From positions 5,828,001 through 5,892,000 of the forward strand of contig NC_079885.1 in NCBI RefSeq assembly GCF_029227915.1: 64,000 nucleotides of DNA. Reading direction: 5' to 3'. The first letter of the stretch is position 1, and every line of letters starts with the position of its first letter. Below, piece by piece: positions 19,350-42,864 of the stretch. This DNA comes from Hydractinia symbiolongicarpus (taxonomy: Eukaryota; Cnidaria; Hydrozoa; Anthoathecata; Hydractiniidae). The notes beneath the pieces are model-generated. The model was not told the origin of the DNA. It searched no databases and saw nothing but the letters and a program-made list of their open reading frames with translations. The position numbers were made by a program, and so were the translations under genes.

Positions 19350-19517
19350 ACTCATTCATTGAATAAATAAAAGAGATAATTTTATAAAAAAAATTAATGG
19401 CGTAATTAGGATAAAAAATGACGTTATATTTGCAAGAAAAAAACCGTTTTACCAGAAATGTTGATATTTATGTCATTCAACTTGGTACATGTTTAGAATA
19501 TGACATATATGTTCGAG

Positions 19518-19636
19518 CAACCTCGTCCCCAGGCCCATTTTTCTCTTTCTGACAATCTCGGACGGGGAGAAGAAATCATTTCTTCGCGCCGTCTCGGATA
19601 TCAAAAAAGCGAAAAATTGCCCTGGGAACGAGGTTG
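19518..19636. mobile_element. MITE, 119 bp, with 9-bp target duplication
   Basis: The left end CAACCTCGTCCCCAGGCC and the right end, whose complement reads CAACCTCGTTCCCAGGGC, form terminal inverted repeats of about 26 bp with few mismatches. The insertion is flanked by identical 9-bp copies of ATGTTCGAG at 19509-19517 and 19637-19645. A 9-bp duplication suits Mutator-like or related transposases. There is no coding capacity. A related end pair is at 12526-12609. Confidence 0.8.
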
Positions 19637-22600
19637 ATGTTCGAGGTAAAGAAAATATAATGTTGCATGAGAATTACAAATGACGCCTTTTCGCTGGATC
19701 GAATTTTCCTTTAAATCTGATCTGTATTTTTTTATTATGCCATGTATCTCCTTTGGAATACTTATGCTACGGAGATATAGGTTATGCTAAGTTATGTCAA
19801 GTCAAACTCCCTCGGTGCCATTAAGGTAAAGTGGCTGACGCTATAATTAGAACAGGGCGTTAATTTAATGACCTTTTTTCGCTTTTTTATCTTCCATATC
19901 AGCATGTAAAAAGGGGCGTTTGCTTTGATAGGGAAGAGGCGTATTTGAACTAAAAGTCATTTAACGTCACAAAAAAGTAAAAATTTAACCTCCTTTTCTG
20001 GGTATGATTTTAATAAGGTTTTAGACTAATATAATTTCCTTTCATGGAGCGTTTTAAGTGTTGTTACTAAAACACAAAATCGCATACCGCAAATGAGCGG
20101 CAGGTAAAGAGTCTCTCCGGAGGAGAGTGATAAAAACCAGCGCCCTGCCGGATATCTTTTATGAGAATGGGAAATGGCGGACTATTGCGTTCGTGTTGCA
20201 GCTGGAATTTAAGTGTCTTCTCTTCGTTTGCTCAAGCTTTTTACATGTTGGTTTCAATGCAAGTATTAATAATAAAGCTAATAGTAATTAAAATGGCACG
20301 CAACACTCATTCTTTTTTTGTTAAAGACAATTTTACAAAGTATGATTTTGAATTTTAATTTCGTGTCACGTTCTCTCTCTCAACCAGTCTAACCTCTTGG
20401 GTAGTCCCCAATAATGCAGTGTTCTATTGCTGTGCTATATATATGCTGGCTGTGTTTAAAATAGTAGTGCCAGTGGACTAACGTTTAATATGACTGTAAA
20501 GGATTTGCTTGCAAGAGTTATTTTATTACATATTGGAACTTAAACAAGAAGACTTGGCAGAAATGTTACAAAATGGCGTGGTGTGTATGTAAGCTGGCTA
20601 GCTAGCTATCTCTAGTTAGAATATTAAAAGTAGAAAACTATTGAAATATGTATTTCAAGAAGGACAAGAAGAAAAGCCCTACTTCATATGTTCTTATTTT
20701 AAATATTATTTTTAAATAAACTTGTTTATTTAAATAAAATTAGTTTGATTCATAAGAAATGCAAAAAAGTGCACACACAAGGTGCATTTTAAAATGGAGA
20801 GATTTCTGCTTTTTAGTATTTTGTACTTGTTGTGAATCGCCGTTTTAATAAACCTTAGTTATGATGTACAAGAAATAAAAATAATTGAAACAACAGCAAC
20901 AAACACAACTCAGGAATTACATCTTTCAAACTTTGACGATGTTTTTCTTATTTTTATTTCTTGTAAATCATTATCTTAATTAAAAATAAAAAAGAAGTCA
21001 GTATATTCTTTAAAATAAAAGTTAGCAGTTACTAACTTAGTGATGGGCTCATACATAAAGAAAAAACAGGGATGTTATTTTCCTTTACATTGGACTTATT
21101 TAAGTTTGGTAAGTAACTATTTGTATTCTTTATGTATACATCTCCTTTCATAATACCCTTTATCTGTCTCTGTGCAATTTTATAGTCATGTTCTAGACAC
21201 ATGAAACAGAAAATGCGATATAACTTTTTTAACTTTGTTGCCTCAGAGGTATTCCTGTGGATTTCTTGAACAGCTACTACAAATTTTATTATTATAGTGA
21301 GTTTTCTGTCATCAAAAACTACTTTATAATGATATGTTTAAACAAAATGGTGTGTAAAATGCAACCATCAAAATTCACGCAAATGAGTGAAAAAAATAAG
21401 ATTGGTATACCATAAATTAGTGACGGCAATTATATACATATCAGCCAGGGAAACCAGCATCAAAACGTTGGGTTAAGCCACTAGTAAAAAAAAACACCCA
21501 GTGTAGCAATTAATAAGAACCGTAAACTGCGCTACCATTCAGGTGAAGCGTTCTAGTAATTGTAAGCAGTAATATATGTCATAAATCGAGTGAAGTGCAC
21601 AAAAAATTACGGTGTCTCAGGTATGGTATATCTGAAATAAAAACACAGATTACAAGCCATTGTTACTTTTTCATTTTTGACAGGTAGCTACTTTTTAGCA
21701 TAAGAATTATTGATCGAGAATTTTGGCGTAGCTAAACTGCATTTGGATACTTTCATTTTTAAGCCAGATATGAATAAACAACTAGCTAGAAAACTTTAAA
21801 AGATTAACAATAAATTAGGCTAGGTTAGCTTGTCAAAGCGCACTTAGCCCATGCTCTCTCAAAATCTATGTTTGTAACCAAAATCTTAAATTTTTTTATA
21901 AGATTTATACATAGTTAGAAAACCTGACAATATCTTAAAACATAAAAAGCACAATACAAAATTTTTAAAAAACGAAAAGGTCAAAAAACGATCTACAAAC
22001 CTTCTAGATGGCCACCATTAGATCGTCCACCAAGTACACCATCATTGCTAGAACTTTCAAGGGTACAGGGCTTTATAATCAAAATTGTGTTTAGTCATAT
22101 TTCACGATTCTTAAATTTTGTTTTTGGTAACACATTTTTTATAAAAAAATGTTAACCATTTGAATGGCAGACATACATATACTAGTATTATAATATAGAT
22201 TGATAGAACATTTTTCCTCCAACGCAACAGCAATTAAGCGCAAGGTGTTACATTTACAGGACTTCCATAACTTTGTGCTATTTAAGGGGTGGAAACATTC
22301 ACACAGCAATCCGAAAACTGTAACACTCTTTTTTTTTCGTTACCAGCAACAATTTGGTACCAAAATAAATAAATTGACACAGCCCCATGACTAAATCTTA
22401 GAAATCCAAAAAATGGAAGGACTTAAATGGGCGTAACTTTGGGGTAAAACAAGCCCCGGGTGTAAATTATTGTCTGAAGCAAGGGACGTGAAGTTTTTAA
22501 ACTTTTTACAATGTACAGACCTCAAATATAATGCGTTAAAGTTGGCAACAAATACTTCCCATATGCCACCTTAAATTTTCACTACAATTATTACTATTTT

Positions 22601-22925
22601 TTTTCTAACTGCAGAATTTTTTTGCTAAACCTGGCATGAGAAGGTACTAGGTCTACCAACTAGTATTACCATAATTTTAACTTATGTTATATTATGCTTT
22701 ATTACATATATTTTTAATTATTGTATATTATAGATTTTATTTGTATGTATGTGTATATTTTAACTAGATTTCATTATATATATAATATAGGTTTATGAAT
22801 TGCAGCAAAAATAGTTTTTTGAATATAGATTTTTAAAAAAATTGTTTTTTATGTTTATTATATATATAATTATAATTACTTATTTTTTTCTGGTATAATT
22901 TAATTTTATGTTACATTTACAGGCA

Positions 22926-22994
22926 ATGAAGAGTTTGTCCTTTTGGAAGTGGAAAATACTGGAAATCTTGAGCTTTAAGTTTTTGTTGTGCTGA
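22926..22994 (+). other. Upstream ORF in the ZC3H18-like 5' leader
   Basis: After the acceptor CAG at 22920-22922 the leader contains an ATG at 22926 and a 22-codon frame ending at 22994, about 50 nt before the main ATG at 23045. It could dampen translation of the main ORF. Its reality depends on the inferred leader exon. Confidence 0.35.
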
Positions 22995-23044
22995 AAGGGT
23001 TAGTTTTTAAATAACATTTGAAGAAAAAGACATTGTTTTAAACC

Positions 23045-33974
<10,930 letters not shown>

Positions 33975-34511
33975 TTATTTTACTCAAGCTCGATCAGTCA
34001 ACTGTACTCAAGCTCGATCAGTAACTGGGCACAGTTAATGTATAAGTCACTTTCGGCTGTCGAAACAGTGTTATGAGAAGTCTATCGGTTGTTTCGAGTT
34101 AGGTATCTCGTAAATTAAACAGTAAAAGAATAAAGGAAACGAATTATCACAGATGAATATTTTATTTTATACATTTTTTAGAAAACTTTAGCATATACTA
34201 TTCTTGTTTTTCTAGTATTTTATCATCTTAAAACTTCGTTTTTTTTTGGAACTAAAAAGTTATCCAGACGAAGTTACGCAAAGTTTGTAAGCTTTAATAA
34301 ATTGATTTTAATCCTTTTCCAGATCGTTAAATAAATTTGGTACTGTGTAACCTTACTCAACTTGGTTTAGAAAGATGTTCTACACAGAATAATAAAGAAT
34401 ATGAAGCTAAATATTTTAAAATGTAAAATGAAAATTCATTTTTTTATGAACATGCATGAGTGCTTATATTGCCGTCGTTGTTTTGTCTCACGCGTATCCT
34501 GATTTCACTCG

Positions 34512-34760
34512 GGCTTTAGTAATAGTGGCGCGTGGCTTTGCGGTTCTGGAGTTCGCTTCGTAATCACAAGGTCCGAGGTTCAGTCCACAGCGCAGGCATG
34601 TTTAGCAAATCTCTTTACCACAGCTACGGGTCAACCCATGCCATGTGGGGGAAAGTGGATAGGCAAAACCGATACATTCAGAACATAGGACCCACATTGA
34701 TAACAGGTTTCCAACACTGAAGTGGCTATATATCCTGTATAAATATTTGGAATAATAATA
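34512..34760 (+). mobile_element. Probable tRNA-derived SINE
   Basis: GGTTCAGTCC near 34575 resembles a tRNA B box, and the preceding 60 bp (GTGGCGCGTGGCTTTGCGG onward) fits a tRNA-like head with a degenerate A box. About 150 bp of unrelated body follow, ending in a short AATAATAATAATAT tail. There is no coding capacity. The gap from 33975 to this point is the 3' flank of the ZC3H18-like gene. Confidence 0.5.
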
Positions 34761-34895
34761 ATATCTCGTGCTATAATTGGTGGTATATAATGTTCACTAT
34801 CTTCTATCAATAAGAAGGAACTAAGGATTTCCTCCTTTTGTTCAACATACAGTTGGGCTGCTAGTGCACGGTAGCGTTCTAAAACCTATATAATT

Positions 34896-35545
34896 TTGAT
34901 ACAAAGATTGGGAAGTACAAAATTCCACCACAACTTGTTTATAACTCTATCAAAGTTTATTCAGAGTTCCAGATACACAATGGAAAAAGCTGTTAAAAAA
35001 AATCTGTGTCTATTTCCGAGAGTCCTTTGCCTAAATACAAATCTAAAACATTACAGCAATGAAGAGACAAAGAAATCTGTCAAATCTGTCAAGGAAATTT
35101 TGCACTTGTCTGACGATTTTCCCGCAGTGTTATTTATGGATGTGTTTCAAAGGACAGCTGTTAGAGAGTGGTTGGATGAACACAATGTGTTAGTTTCATT
35201 TGTTCCCAACAACATGACGCATTTGTTCTAACCATTAAACTTAACAGTCAAAAACTCATGATTAATAAATATACAATGTAGTACGCAACGAAAGTTCGCG
35301 AAAGGTTGGATAAAGGGATTTCTTTCGACGACATCGACATAAAAAACCCCGCTTACGGTCGGTTAACCTCGACACGTAAGATGGTTAATTGGTTTGTACG
35401 ACGAATTATTATTTGAAAATGAAAGAAGATGATCATTAGTGGTTAGAGGACAGCAGAAATCCTCGAAGCTGTACAAAAAGGTTCAGTCGACTTCCCATAT
35501 CTTCATCCATTTTTTCCAAGGAAAACGAATATGACATAGACGATG
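34896..35545 (+). pseudogene. Pogo/Tigger-type DDE transposase remnant
   Basis: A frame at 34896-35231 includes DFPAVLFMDVFQRTAVREWL and VPNNMTHLF, which match the second catalytic region of DDE_1 (pogo-like) transposases. The frame then breaks. Downstream fragments in other frames (a segment with VRERLDKGISFDDIDI near 35290, another with TAEILEAVQKGS near 35450) keep the family order. The N-terminal DNA-binding part is absent or unrecognisable. Multiple stops show it is inactive. Confidence 0.7.
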
Positions 35546-35706
35546 ACCGCAATGCTTTTGGTGAGATTGTTGAAATGTAATGTTTTGTGTTGAAAAGATT
35601 ATCGGTGTTATAAACGAATGATTTGATGACCGCAATGCTTTTGGTGAAATTGTTGAAATGTAATGTTTTGTGTTGAAAGACTATCGGCGTTATAAACGAA
35701 TGATTT
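35542..35706. repeat. Two-copy tandem duplication, about 83 bp
   Basis: Units 35542-35624 and 35625-35706 both begin GATGACCGCAATGCTTTTGG and differ at only a few positions. They lie at the end of the transposase remnant. Confidence 0.9.
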
Positions 35707-35898
35707 ACAGTAAAATTTAAGTTTCTTTTCTGTCTCCTCCCTCGTTAGTTAAAAAATTAATCTGGCGTTTCGCGAAAATTATTCCATGCGAATTTTTTCA
35801 AGGCTGGCATTCGCGAAAATTGGTTCATGCGAATATTAATCCACGTAAGGTATTATGCGCTTCTCAAACTTTTATATATTATTTACATATTTTCTAGA

Positions 35899-35935
35899 TA
35901 ACACCCATCAAAACATGGTGTTTTGATGGGTGTTA
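35899..35935. repeat. 17-bp perfect hairpin with 3-nt loop
   Basis: Arms 35899-35915 and 35919-35935 (TAACACCCATCAAAACA and complement) around TGG. No gene lies next to it. Confidence 0.85.
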
Positions 35936-36109
35936 ATTAGTAGTATTGGAATCCAAATATTTTACAGACCAACATCTTCTATGCTGTCGACCGACGTGGT
36001 GCGACTTACTATTTTCCGTAGTAACGACAGTTACTCGAGTAAAAATATCTCATATCCACCACATGTACCAAAAAGATGTGCTTAAGAGTACTTAACTCTG
36101 ATAAAGAGT

Positions 36110-36354
36110 AGGGGTTATTCAATAGGGAGGGGTTATTCGATAGGGAGGGGTTATTCGATAGGGAGGGGTTATTCGATAGGGAGGGGTTATTCGATAGGGA
36201 GGGGTTATTCAATAGGGAGGGGTTATTCGATAGGGAGGGGTTATTCGATAGGGAGGGGTTATTCGATAGGGAGGGGTTATTCGATAGGGAGGGGTTATTC
36301 AATAGGGAGGGGTTATTCGATAGGGAGGGGTTATTCGATAGGGAGGGTTTATTG
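36110..36354. repeat. 18-bp G-rich minisatellite, about 14 copies
   Basis: The unit GGTTATTCGATAGGGAGG repeats about 14 times with CGA/CAA variants. The plus strand carries GGGAGGGG every 18 nt. Because 18 is a multiple of three, all frames stay open and give a spurious Asn/Pro/Ser repeat frame on the minus strand. It lies 170 bp past the 3' end of the coiled-coil gene. Confidence 0.97.
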
Positions 36355-36520
36355 GAAGGAGGATGCTATAAACGAGTTGAAGGTTTTAACAAGAAAAAAT
36401 AAAACACCTTTTCTGATATTTCATGGTACATATAACATTAGTAGAATGTTAGTCGTGTTAATGCAGTTTCAATATAAACCTTGTCAACATAAATAAATAT
36501 TATAAGATAAAAAAATTTTT

Positions 36521-39500
36521 TTAAGTGGACTTGTTTAGTTTTTCAAACTTTTGATTCACGTTATTGACAAGCTCACGAATCTCTGCTGTGCTTGGATGAA
36601 ATAAAACAGATCGATGTGCGCTGGCGTTCAAAGTTGTAGCGTTTGAGGATTCTGTATTGTTGAAGGACAAACTACTTGAATTATTATTCACTGTCTCTAT
36701 TTCATTGATGTGTTCCTCTAAAACTTTCAAACGAAAATGAATCTTTTGCTTCCAAACTTCCAAACTGAGCTGTTCATCTACGTTTTTATCGTACGTGCTT
36801 ATCATTTCAAGTTTATTGAACGCTCCCGATATTGCTCGAATTTGATCCGAGAAGTAAAAAGAATAAGGGTTGGTTTCGTGTCCTGGTGACACGTAACCAT
36901 GATCTGGGGTGCTCGTTGTCACTGGTAATGACTGACTTAGGCGAATTTGATTCATGGAATGTAGACATTGATGAATATCTTCTCCGTGATTGGACAGTGG
37001 TAATGACCTGCTTATCTTGAAGCGTTCTTCAGTTGGACTCGATGTTATACAAGGAGTAAAATTTTTCATGGAATCATTCTCTTTGGTTGGTGTAAAAAAT
37101 ATGTCTGTGTCCGAGGAGATCGATAATAAACTGGACTTTGGACTTGACAGTTGTATATTATCGAAGAAAGAATTGTTTTTGTTTTCATGGAGTTGCTCGT
37201 GAATTGATTTCAACATAGACATAATGTTATTACTTACGATATCTTTATTATTTCGTTCCTTATCAAGTCTTTTCAACACACAATCAATTAATGTTTGTTG
37301 TGTTTCGATTCTGCAGGTAAGTTTATCGATCAGTCTTGTTTTGGAATGAATATCGAGGTTACTTGCTTTTAAAGCGGTTTCATAGCGTGTCACAACTTTC
37401 TCATGAAGTTTCTTTTGAAGTTTCAAATCGCTTTCGACGTTTTTCTCTCGCGTTTTCATGAGAAGCAACTGTTGTTTTTGATCAGCTGTCATTTCCTCTG
37501 TCTCTCGCAGTTTCTCTTCGTATTTTTCTTTTACCGATGTCAGCTTTGCTTGGAAGTCGTGCTGCATTTTTGTAATTTCTGCGGCGTCTTTTTCTGTCAC
37601 CTCTGTCAATATTTTATCGCTTTCTGACTTACACTTTTTAATTTCTTCCTGCAGAATGTTCTCGTTTTGTTCATTAAGGGTTTCCAATTCACGTAAAAGT
37701 GTTTGCTCTTGTATTTTGTGTCTTGAAGACATGTCATTTAGCTGTCGAGTTAATCTTTCAACTTCACCATCTTTAGCAGTTAACTCGTCCTGACAAAAGC
37801 TTAACTCGTTTTCTAGCTCGCTAAAGTTATTTAATAACTCGTTAATTTCTTCTTTAGACTTGTTTCTCGACAGGTCCATATCATCTTGAAGCTTCTGTAC
37901 TCGCCGCGAGTGATTTCTACGCAACTGTTCTACTTCGAGTTTATGCTTATCCATACAATCATCGAGATTCACTTTTAACTCGTCCATTTGACTCTCTCTC
38001 TCCAGCGCTATTAATTCAAGCTCTTTTACTTTGGCACGCAGATTCTCAAGCGTACCAGACATTTTCTTACAAGCTTCAGTAGTAACACTCAATTTGTCTT
38101 GATAATCTTCACACTCAGTTTGCTTTTCTCCTATTAATAAAGTTGCCTCATCAAGGCGACCTTTCATTTCTCTCATTTCAGCGCTATTCTGATCAAAAGC
38201 AAGCTTAAATCTTTTATTTTCTCCTTTCAACTTCTCAATTATTTCAAGTTTGTTTGTTACAGCTTCTTGCTTCGTTTTATTTTCCGCCATCATTTTGCTG
38301 ATGTAAGCATCTTTTACTTTGACGTCATCATTTCTAGTTTGCAGTTGTTGGTTCAAAATTTTAATATCATTCACATGTTGATCGCGTTCTAAACTGTGAT
38401 CGATTTTATGCGTCTCAAACTCGATTTTTAATTTCGTTAAGTTGTCTTTCTCGACGGCGAGTAGTTTTAAACAGGTCTCTTTTTCTTTTAAAAGCGACTC
38501 CATCAACCTCGCATTCTTTTCATCTCTATTATTCAACTCTTTCACATGATTTTCGAGTTGAGTTAATTTTATTCGGCTTTCTTTTTGTTCAGAGGCGTTC
38601 GTTCGATACTGCTCAATTTCTTCTCGAAGTTTGTTTAAAACAGCCTCGGTTTCGCCGCATTTGACTTTCAATTTCTCATTTTTATCGTTTAGTTCAACTT
38701 CACTTCTTTCTTTTTCATTTATTTGCTTTAACAAATTCTCAAAATTAACATTCAATTCTCTCATATTTTGTCTCGACTGTTCAGCTTCACTTTCGACTTG
38801 ATGTCTCAGCTTTCTTTCAGTATTGAGTTGTTGCTCTATCAGTTCGTATTTCGATTTCATTTGTTTACATTCGTCTTCGGAACGTCGCAGCGCGTTGATT
38901 TGCTCCAATTTCTCACTTTCTAACATATTCTTGCATTTGTCCGATTTCTGCAACACCTCTTCCACCAATCTTGTTGCCTCGTTTATTTTTTCGTTCAACG
39001 ATTTGTTCTCTTTACTTAATTTAGTAATAACTTCATCTCTTTCGGACAATGTTTTTGTCAAGTTCAAATTTTTCTGTTCTAGTTTTTCGCATTTTGAGTC
39101 ATTCTGTTCGATCTCTAACTGCAGCTGAATGCGGTTCGTCCTATCGCTTTCAATTTCTGATTTCAAGTTTTCATTCTTCGTGATTAAATCTTCGAGTTCT
39201 TTCTCTTTCTTTTGTAAAGTTTTATTTTGTTCTTCATATTTTTTTATCAGTTCATTGAAATTGTCTCTTTGTTTGTTTTCTTGTAATTTCATTTTATCCA
39301 TATCGTCTATCATACTCGAACTTTCTTTAATACGATTAGACAGCTCATTCTCGTATTGTTGACATTTCGTTTCAAGCTCTGTTTTTTTCTTAGAAAGCTC
39401 AGAAAAATCTTGTTGAAGATTTTCGAGACTTTTTTGCAAATCTTTTATTTCTTCGGCCTGTTTTGCATTTTCTTTGGTCAGTGTGTCCACTTGTCTTTGC

Positions 39501-42500
39501 AATGCATCTTGCACACAATTCTTCAAATGTTCGTCGTAGCTCTGTCGAAGTTTTGCTAGCTCGGTTCGTTCAGCTTGTAGTGTTTCTTCAGTTTTAGTTC
39601 GGTCCCTTTTACTTTCTTCAACTTCATTTTGCAAAGTTTTGAAATTACTTGCAAGTATTTCGTTTTCTTCTCGCACTTTCTTCAGCTGCTCCACCAAATC
39701 TGATTTCTTCGACCTTAAAATTTTCATCTCGTTAGCAATATTTGTTTTCTCTTTCTCACCTTCATTAATTTTTATTTCTAAGTTCTGTACTTTCTTCATT
39801 AAATCCGTAACCTCCGAATTTCGAGCATTTAACGACTCCTAAAAATACATGAATTATCATAAATTATTAAGAAGTAATAAACCATTACATAAATTATTCA
39901 ATCACGCATTTTAATTCTGTAAATTTATGCAAAAATTGCTTTATTAACGGTTTTTGTTTTTGACGTAACGCTTAATAATTAACATAAAAACAAAGAATTC
40001 TCGACACTTCTATAAAAAAAAAATTCACGTAAAGTTAAAAATTCGCAATTTTTGCTAACAAAAAACAAAAAATGACACAATATAAAAACAAATTAATTGT
40101 TAGCAGAAAGGTCAAATTATTGTTCCTTTTTGTTCCAACCCGTTTTGATCTGAGTTTTTAGCCTAAAAGGTTTCTATTAGAGATGTCTATTTCTTTTATA
40201 TTTTATTTTTTGTATTTTCTTGACGCTGTCTTGAAATTCTGTTCAATATCAAAATTGCAGTTTTTTTTATAGAAAACCAGAAGAACGTTAATGCGAAGAT
40301 AAGATGATTTTTCCTCATACAAAACAAGTCAAATATATTATTTTCACCTGTTATATACAAATATATATAACAGGTGAAAGCCTCATGTCTATAAGAAACT
40401 TTTAGTCAGAATACATATTATGAAACTTGGTTTAATTTTGTGAAATAATTAAGAAAAAATATTGCTTAAATTTCTTATAAAAAAGACCCTGGGTGGAAGG
40501 TTGCAAATACTTATTTAAGCACTACAAAATATACACTTCAGTATACAAATTATCTTCATTTCACAAAAAAAGATTTCTTCTTTCGAGTTTCTTCAAAATC
40601 TAAAGTTATTATTTTTGCATGCACAACCACAAAGAAAACCTTACTGGCAACCAACCTTAGAGAAAAAAATAAATATTTGCTTGAAAAATATCACACTGTT
40701 TTATCGGTGTCGTTTCATCTCAGTTATCAATTAAAACGAAATGCTGTGCACTGCTAAATTATTTACAATGTATCTTTTGCTCACACAACACGCACATCCA
40801 AATTGCAATATCAAAATGCTGGAGAAAAAATTAAAAAACGTAACTGATTGCTGACAACCTCGTTCCAGCTTCCTTTTTTGCATTTGCATATGGAAAGCGG
40901 AAAGAATGTTTTCAATGTATGATGATGTATGAAAAAAAGTTCACTGTTTTATAAGATTTTTTTTGATTTTAGCTTGATGATTCGTGATGATCAGGCATAT
41001 TTTAGTCTCTATTTTTTCCTAACGATATTTAATATTTGGAAACATGATATTGATAGATAATTTTTAAAATTTTTTTTACACATGAACAAGCAATGTTTAC
41101 ACTCCACTCAGTCTAGCATTAATTTTTCTTTATTCGTAGAAGTGAAGTTTCAAAAGACATTTGAAAGGATGCCGTGTGTGTCTCCCCTCTTGTTCATCCT
41201 CTTCTAGATTACAGTTGAAGATATAAAATCTTCATTTTTTTCATCTGATTTGAGATGAAATAACGAAATAAAGTGCATCTCATACCCGAGCATAGTATTT
41301 AGGTTTTTATTAAAGAAATAACAGTGTTCCGTAAATCAAATTTGAGCTGAATTTCCATTGGTTGGCTATGTAGTAACTAATTCTTTTTTTTTCACAAATT
41401 TTAGTACGGACCGGATCGAAATATATTTAACAAGCAGAGTCCACAAATCACAATTTTCTGATCCGATCTGTTCCATTTCATTTTTGAGTAAAAATTCATC
41501 GTTAGCTAAGTGTCAATAGATGCAAACTTAAAAATGATAAGATTAAGTGCATGTATTTGTTTTTAACATTGTTTTTTCCATCGAATAAAAAATAAAACCC
41601 TGGGTACACAAATGTCACAATCAAACACCGCACCTGTAAAGCATTTTTATCTGCGTTTAATTCGTTAATATTTTCATCTAATGTTGTGATTTCGTTTCTT
41701 TGTTCCGCCATCTTATTTTTCAACCATTCTTTTGAATTTTGTTGTTCTGAGTTGTCAACTGTTGTTGAACTTCTTCTGCGACCCTAAAAATAGCAATGTC
41801 AGCATATTTAGTAAACTTATGACTGTACTAACGTAGACACAAATCATAAAAATAATAGGCATTAAATCTAGACATCCAGTGAAATATCCAGGTTTACTTT
41901 TTATACCCATGGCATCTGGGTTTTATTGCTAAGCAACGATGTAAAACGAAAAATCATCGAACAACGTGGGAAAGCTACTATCAAATCAGTTTGTGAAAAA
42001 TTATTGTATACTTTTGTCTTCAGGGGAATGTGTAACGATGGTATATGTACAAACAGCGGAAATTTAGAAGGATTTGTTGTTAATGTCGCAGTGCTTCTGA
42101 TGAAAAAAAAAATGTTTCATAATTTTTTTTAACTCTAATCAATGAATACTTTATTCTTTTTCTAACAGTTCACATATATATACACCCATCTAACTAAATC
42201 GCTCTTCGTTTTTTAAGACATTTTACTCTATCAAAACAGAAGTTGTTTCATTAGGTTGAAAAGTTCGTAACTTTTGTTTAACATCTATTAATTTTGAACA
42301 AAATATTTTAGCTCCTATAAACTATATTTCAATTTAGCCAAAAGTACACTAGACCAAATAATTGTGGTGAATTTCCGTTTTTGCACTAAGAGACATCATG
42401 GTTACTGTACCCACGAAATATTTAGGCGAAGAAATATACATTACTTCATAAACAAATAAAAACCACCACGGATGAGCGCAGCATTAAATACCTACCCCCT

Positions 42501-42864
42501 TTCCAGCGTTAAGTTCGCGCCTCTGTCTTGAACTTCGTGTCTCCTTCCCAGGCCCCTTCCATAACAAAATAGCTTTTTCATTCTCTGTGTTTAATACAAC
42601 CCTGTAAAGAGAAAATGTCTTTTTAGCAGAAGAGTTTGAAGTTACTGGTCCTATTTCGTGCGACTTTACAACTGGTTTTACCATCGCGGTGTAAGCTCTG
42701 CTCCAAAAACTGACCAGAGCTTAAATTGATATAAATATGTTTAGATTTATATGCATAGTTCCATACGAAATAATCTTTTATTCATAAGAACAAGAGTGAA
42801 TTAATAAAATGACTTACTTATCCGGTGTTAACGTTCGCTTCAACTTTGGTTTAACAGCCGCCAT
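36521..42864 (-). CDS. Large coiled-coil protein, four exons, 1206 aa
   Basis: Exons in coding order: 42864-42818, 42601-42496, 41783-41634, 39838-36521. Phases join throughout. The N terminus (MAAVKPKLKRTLTPDK, then a short Arg/Lys/Ser-rich region) is basic and probably disordered. From about residue 90 to 900 the protein is an almost unbroken heptad-rich coiled coil dominated by Glu, Lys, Leu, Gln and Asn. The last 250 residues are Ser/Thr/Asn-rich with many SP and TP sites and end in a short helix. The last exon alone is 3.3 kb. The composition suits a centrosomal, spindle or Golgi scaffold, but I cannot name a family, and coiled coils give misleading matches. Confidence 0.8.
40342..40379. 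repeat. 16-bp perfect hairpin in an intron
   Basis: Arms 40342-40357 and 40364-40379 (TTTCACCTGTTATATA and complement) around CAAATA, within the third intron of the coiled-coil gene. Confidence 0.85.

Larger units (their letters stand above)
17990..22922. other. Gene-poor AT-rich intergenic DNA
   Basis: Apart from the palindrome at 19303-19349 and the MITE at 19518-19636, I see no gene or named repeat. The last few hundred bases before the CAG at 22920-22922 probably belong to the first intron of the ZC3H18-like gene. Confidence 0.45.

Noticed and set aside
36009-36302. Minus-strand frame of repeated Asn-Pro-Ser-Leu
   Set aside because: An 18-bp repeat keeps frames open by chance. No start context or unique sequence supports a gene.
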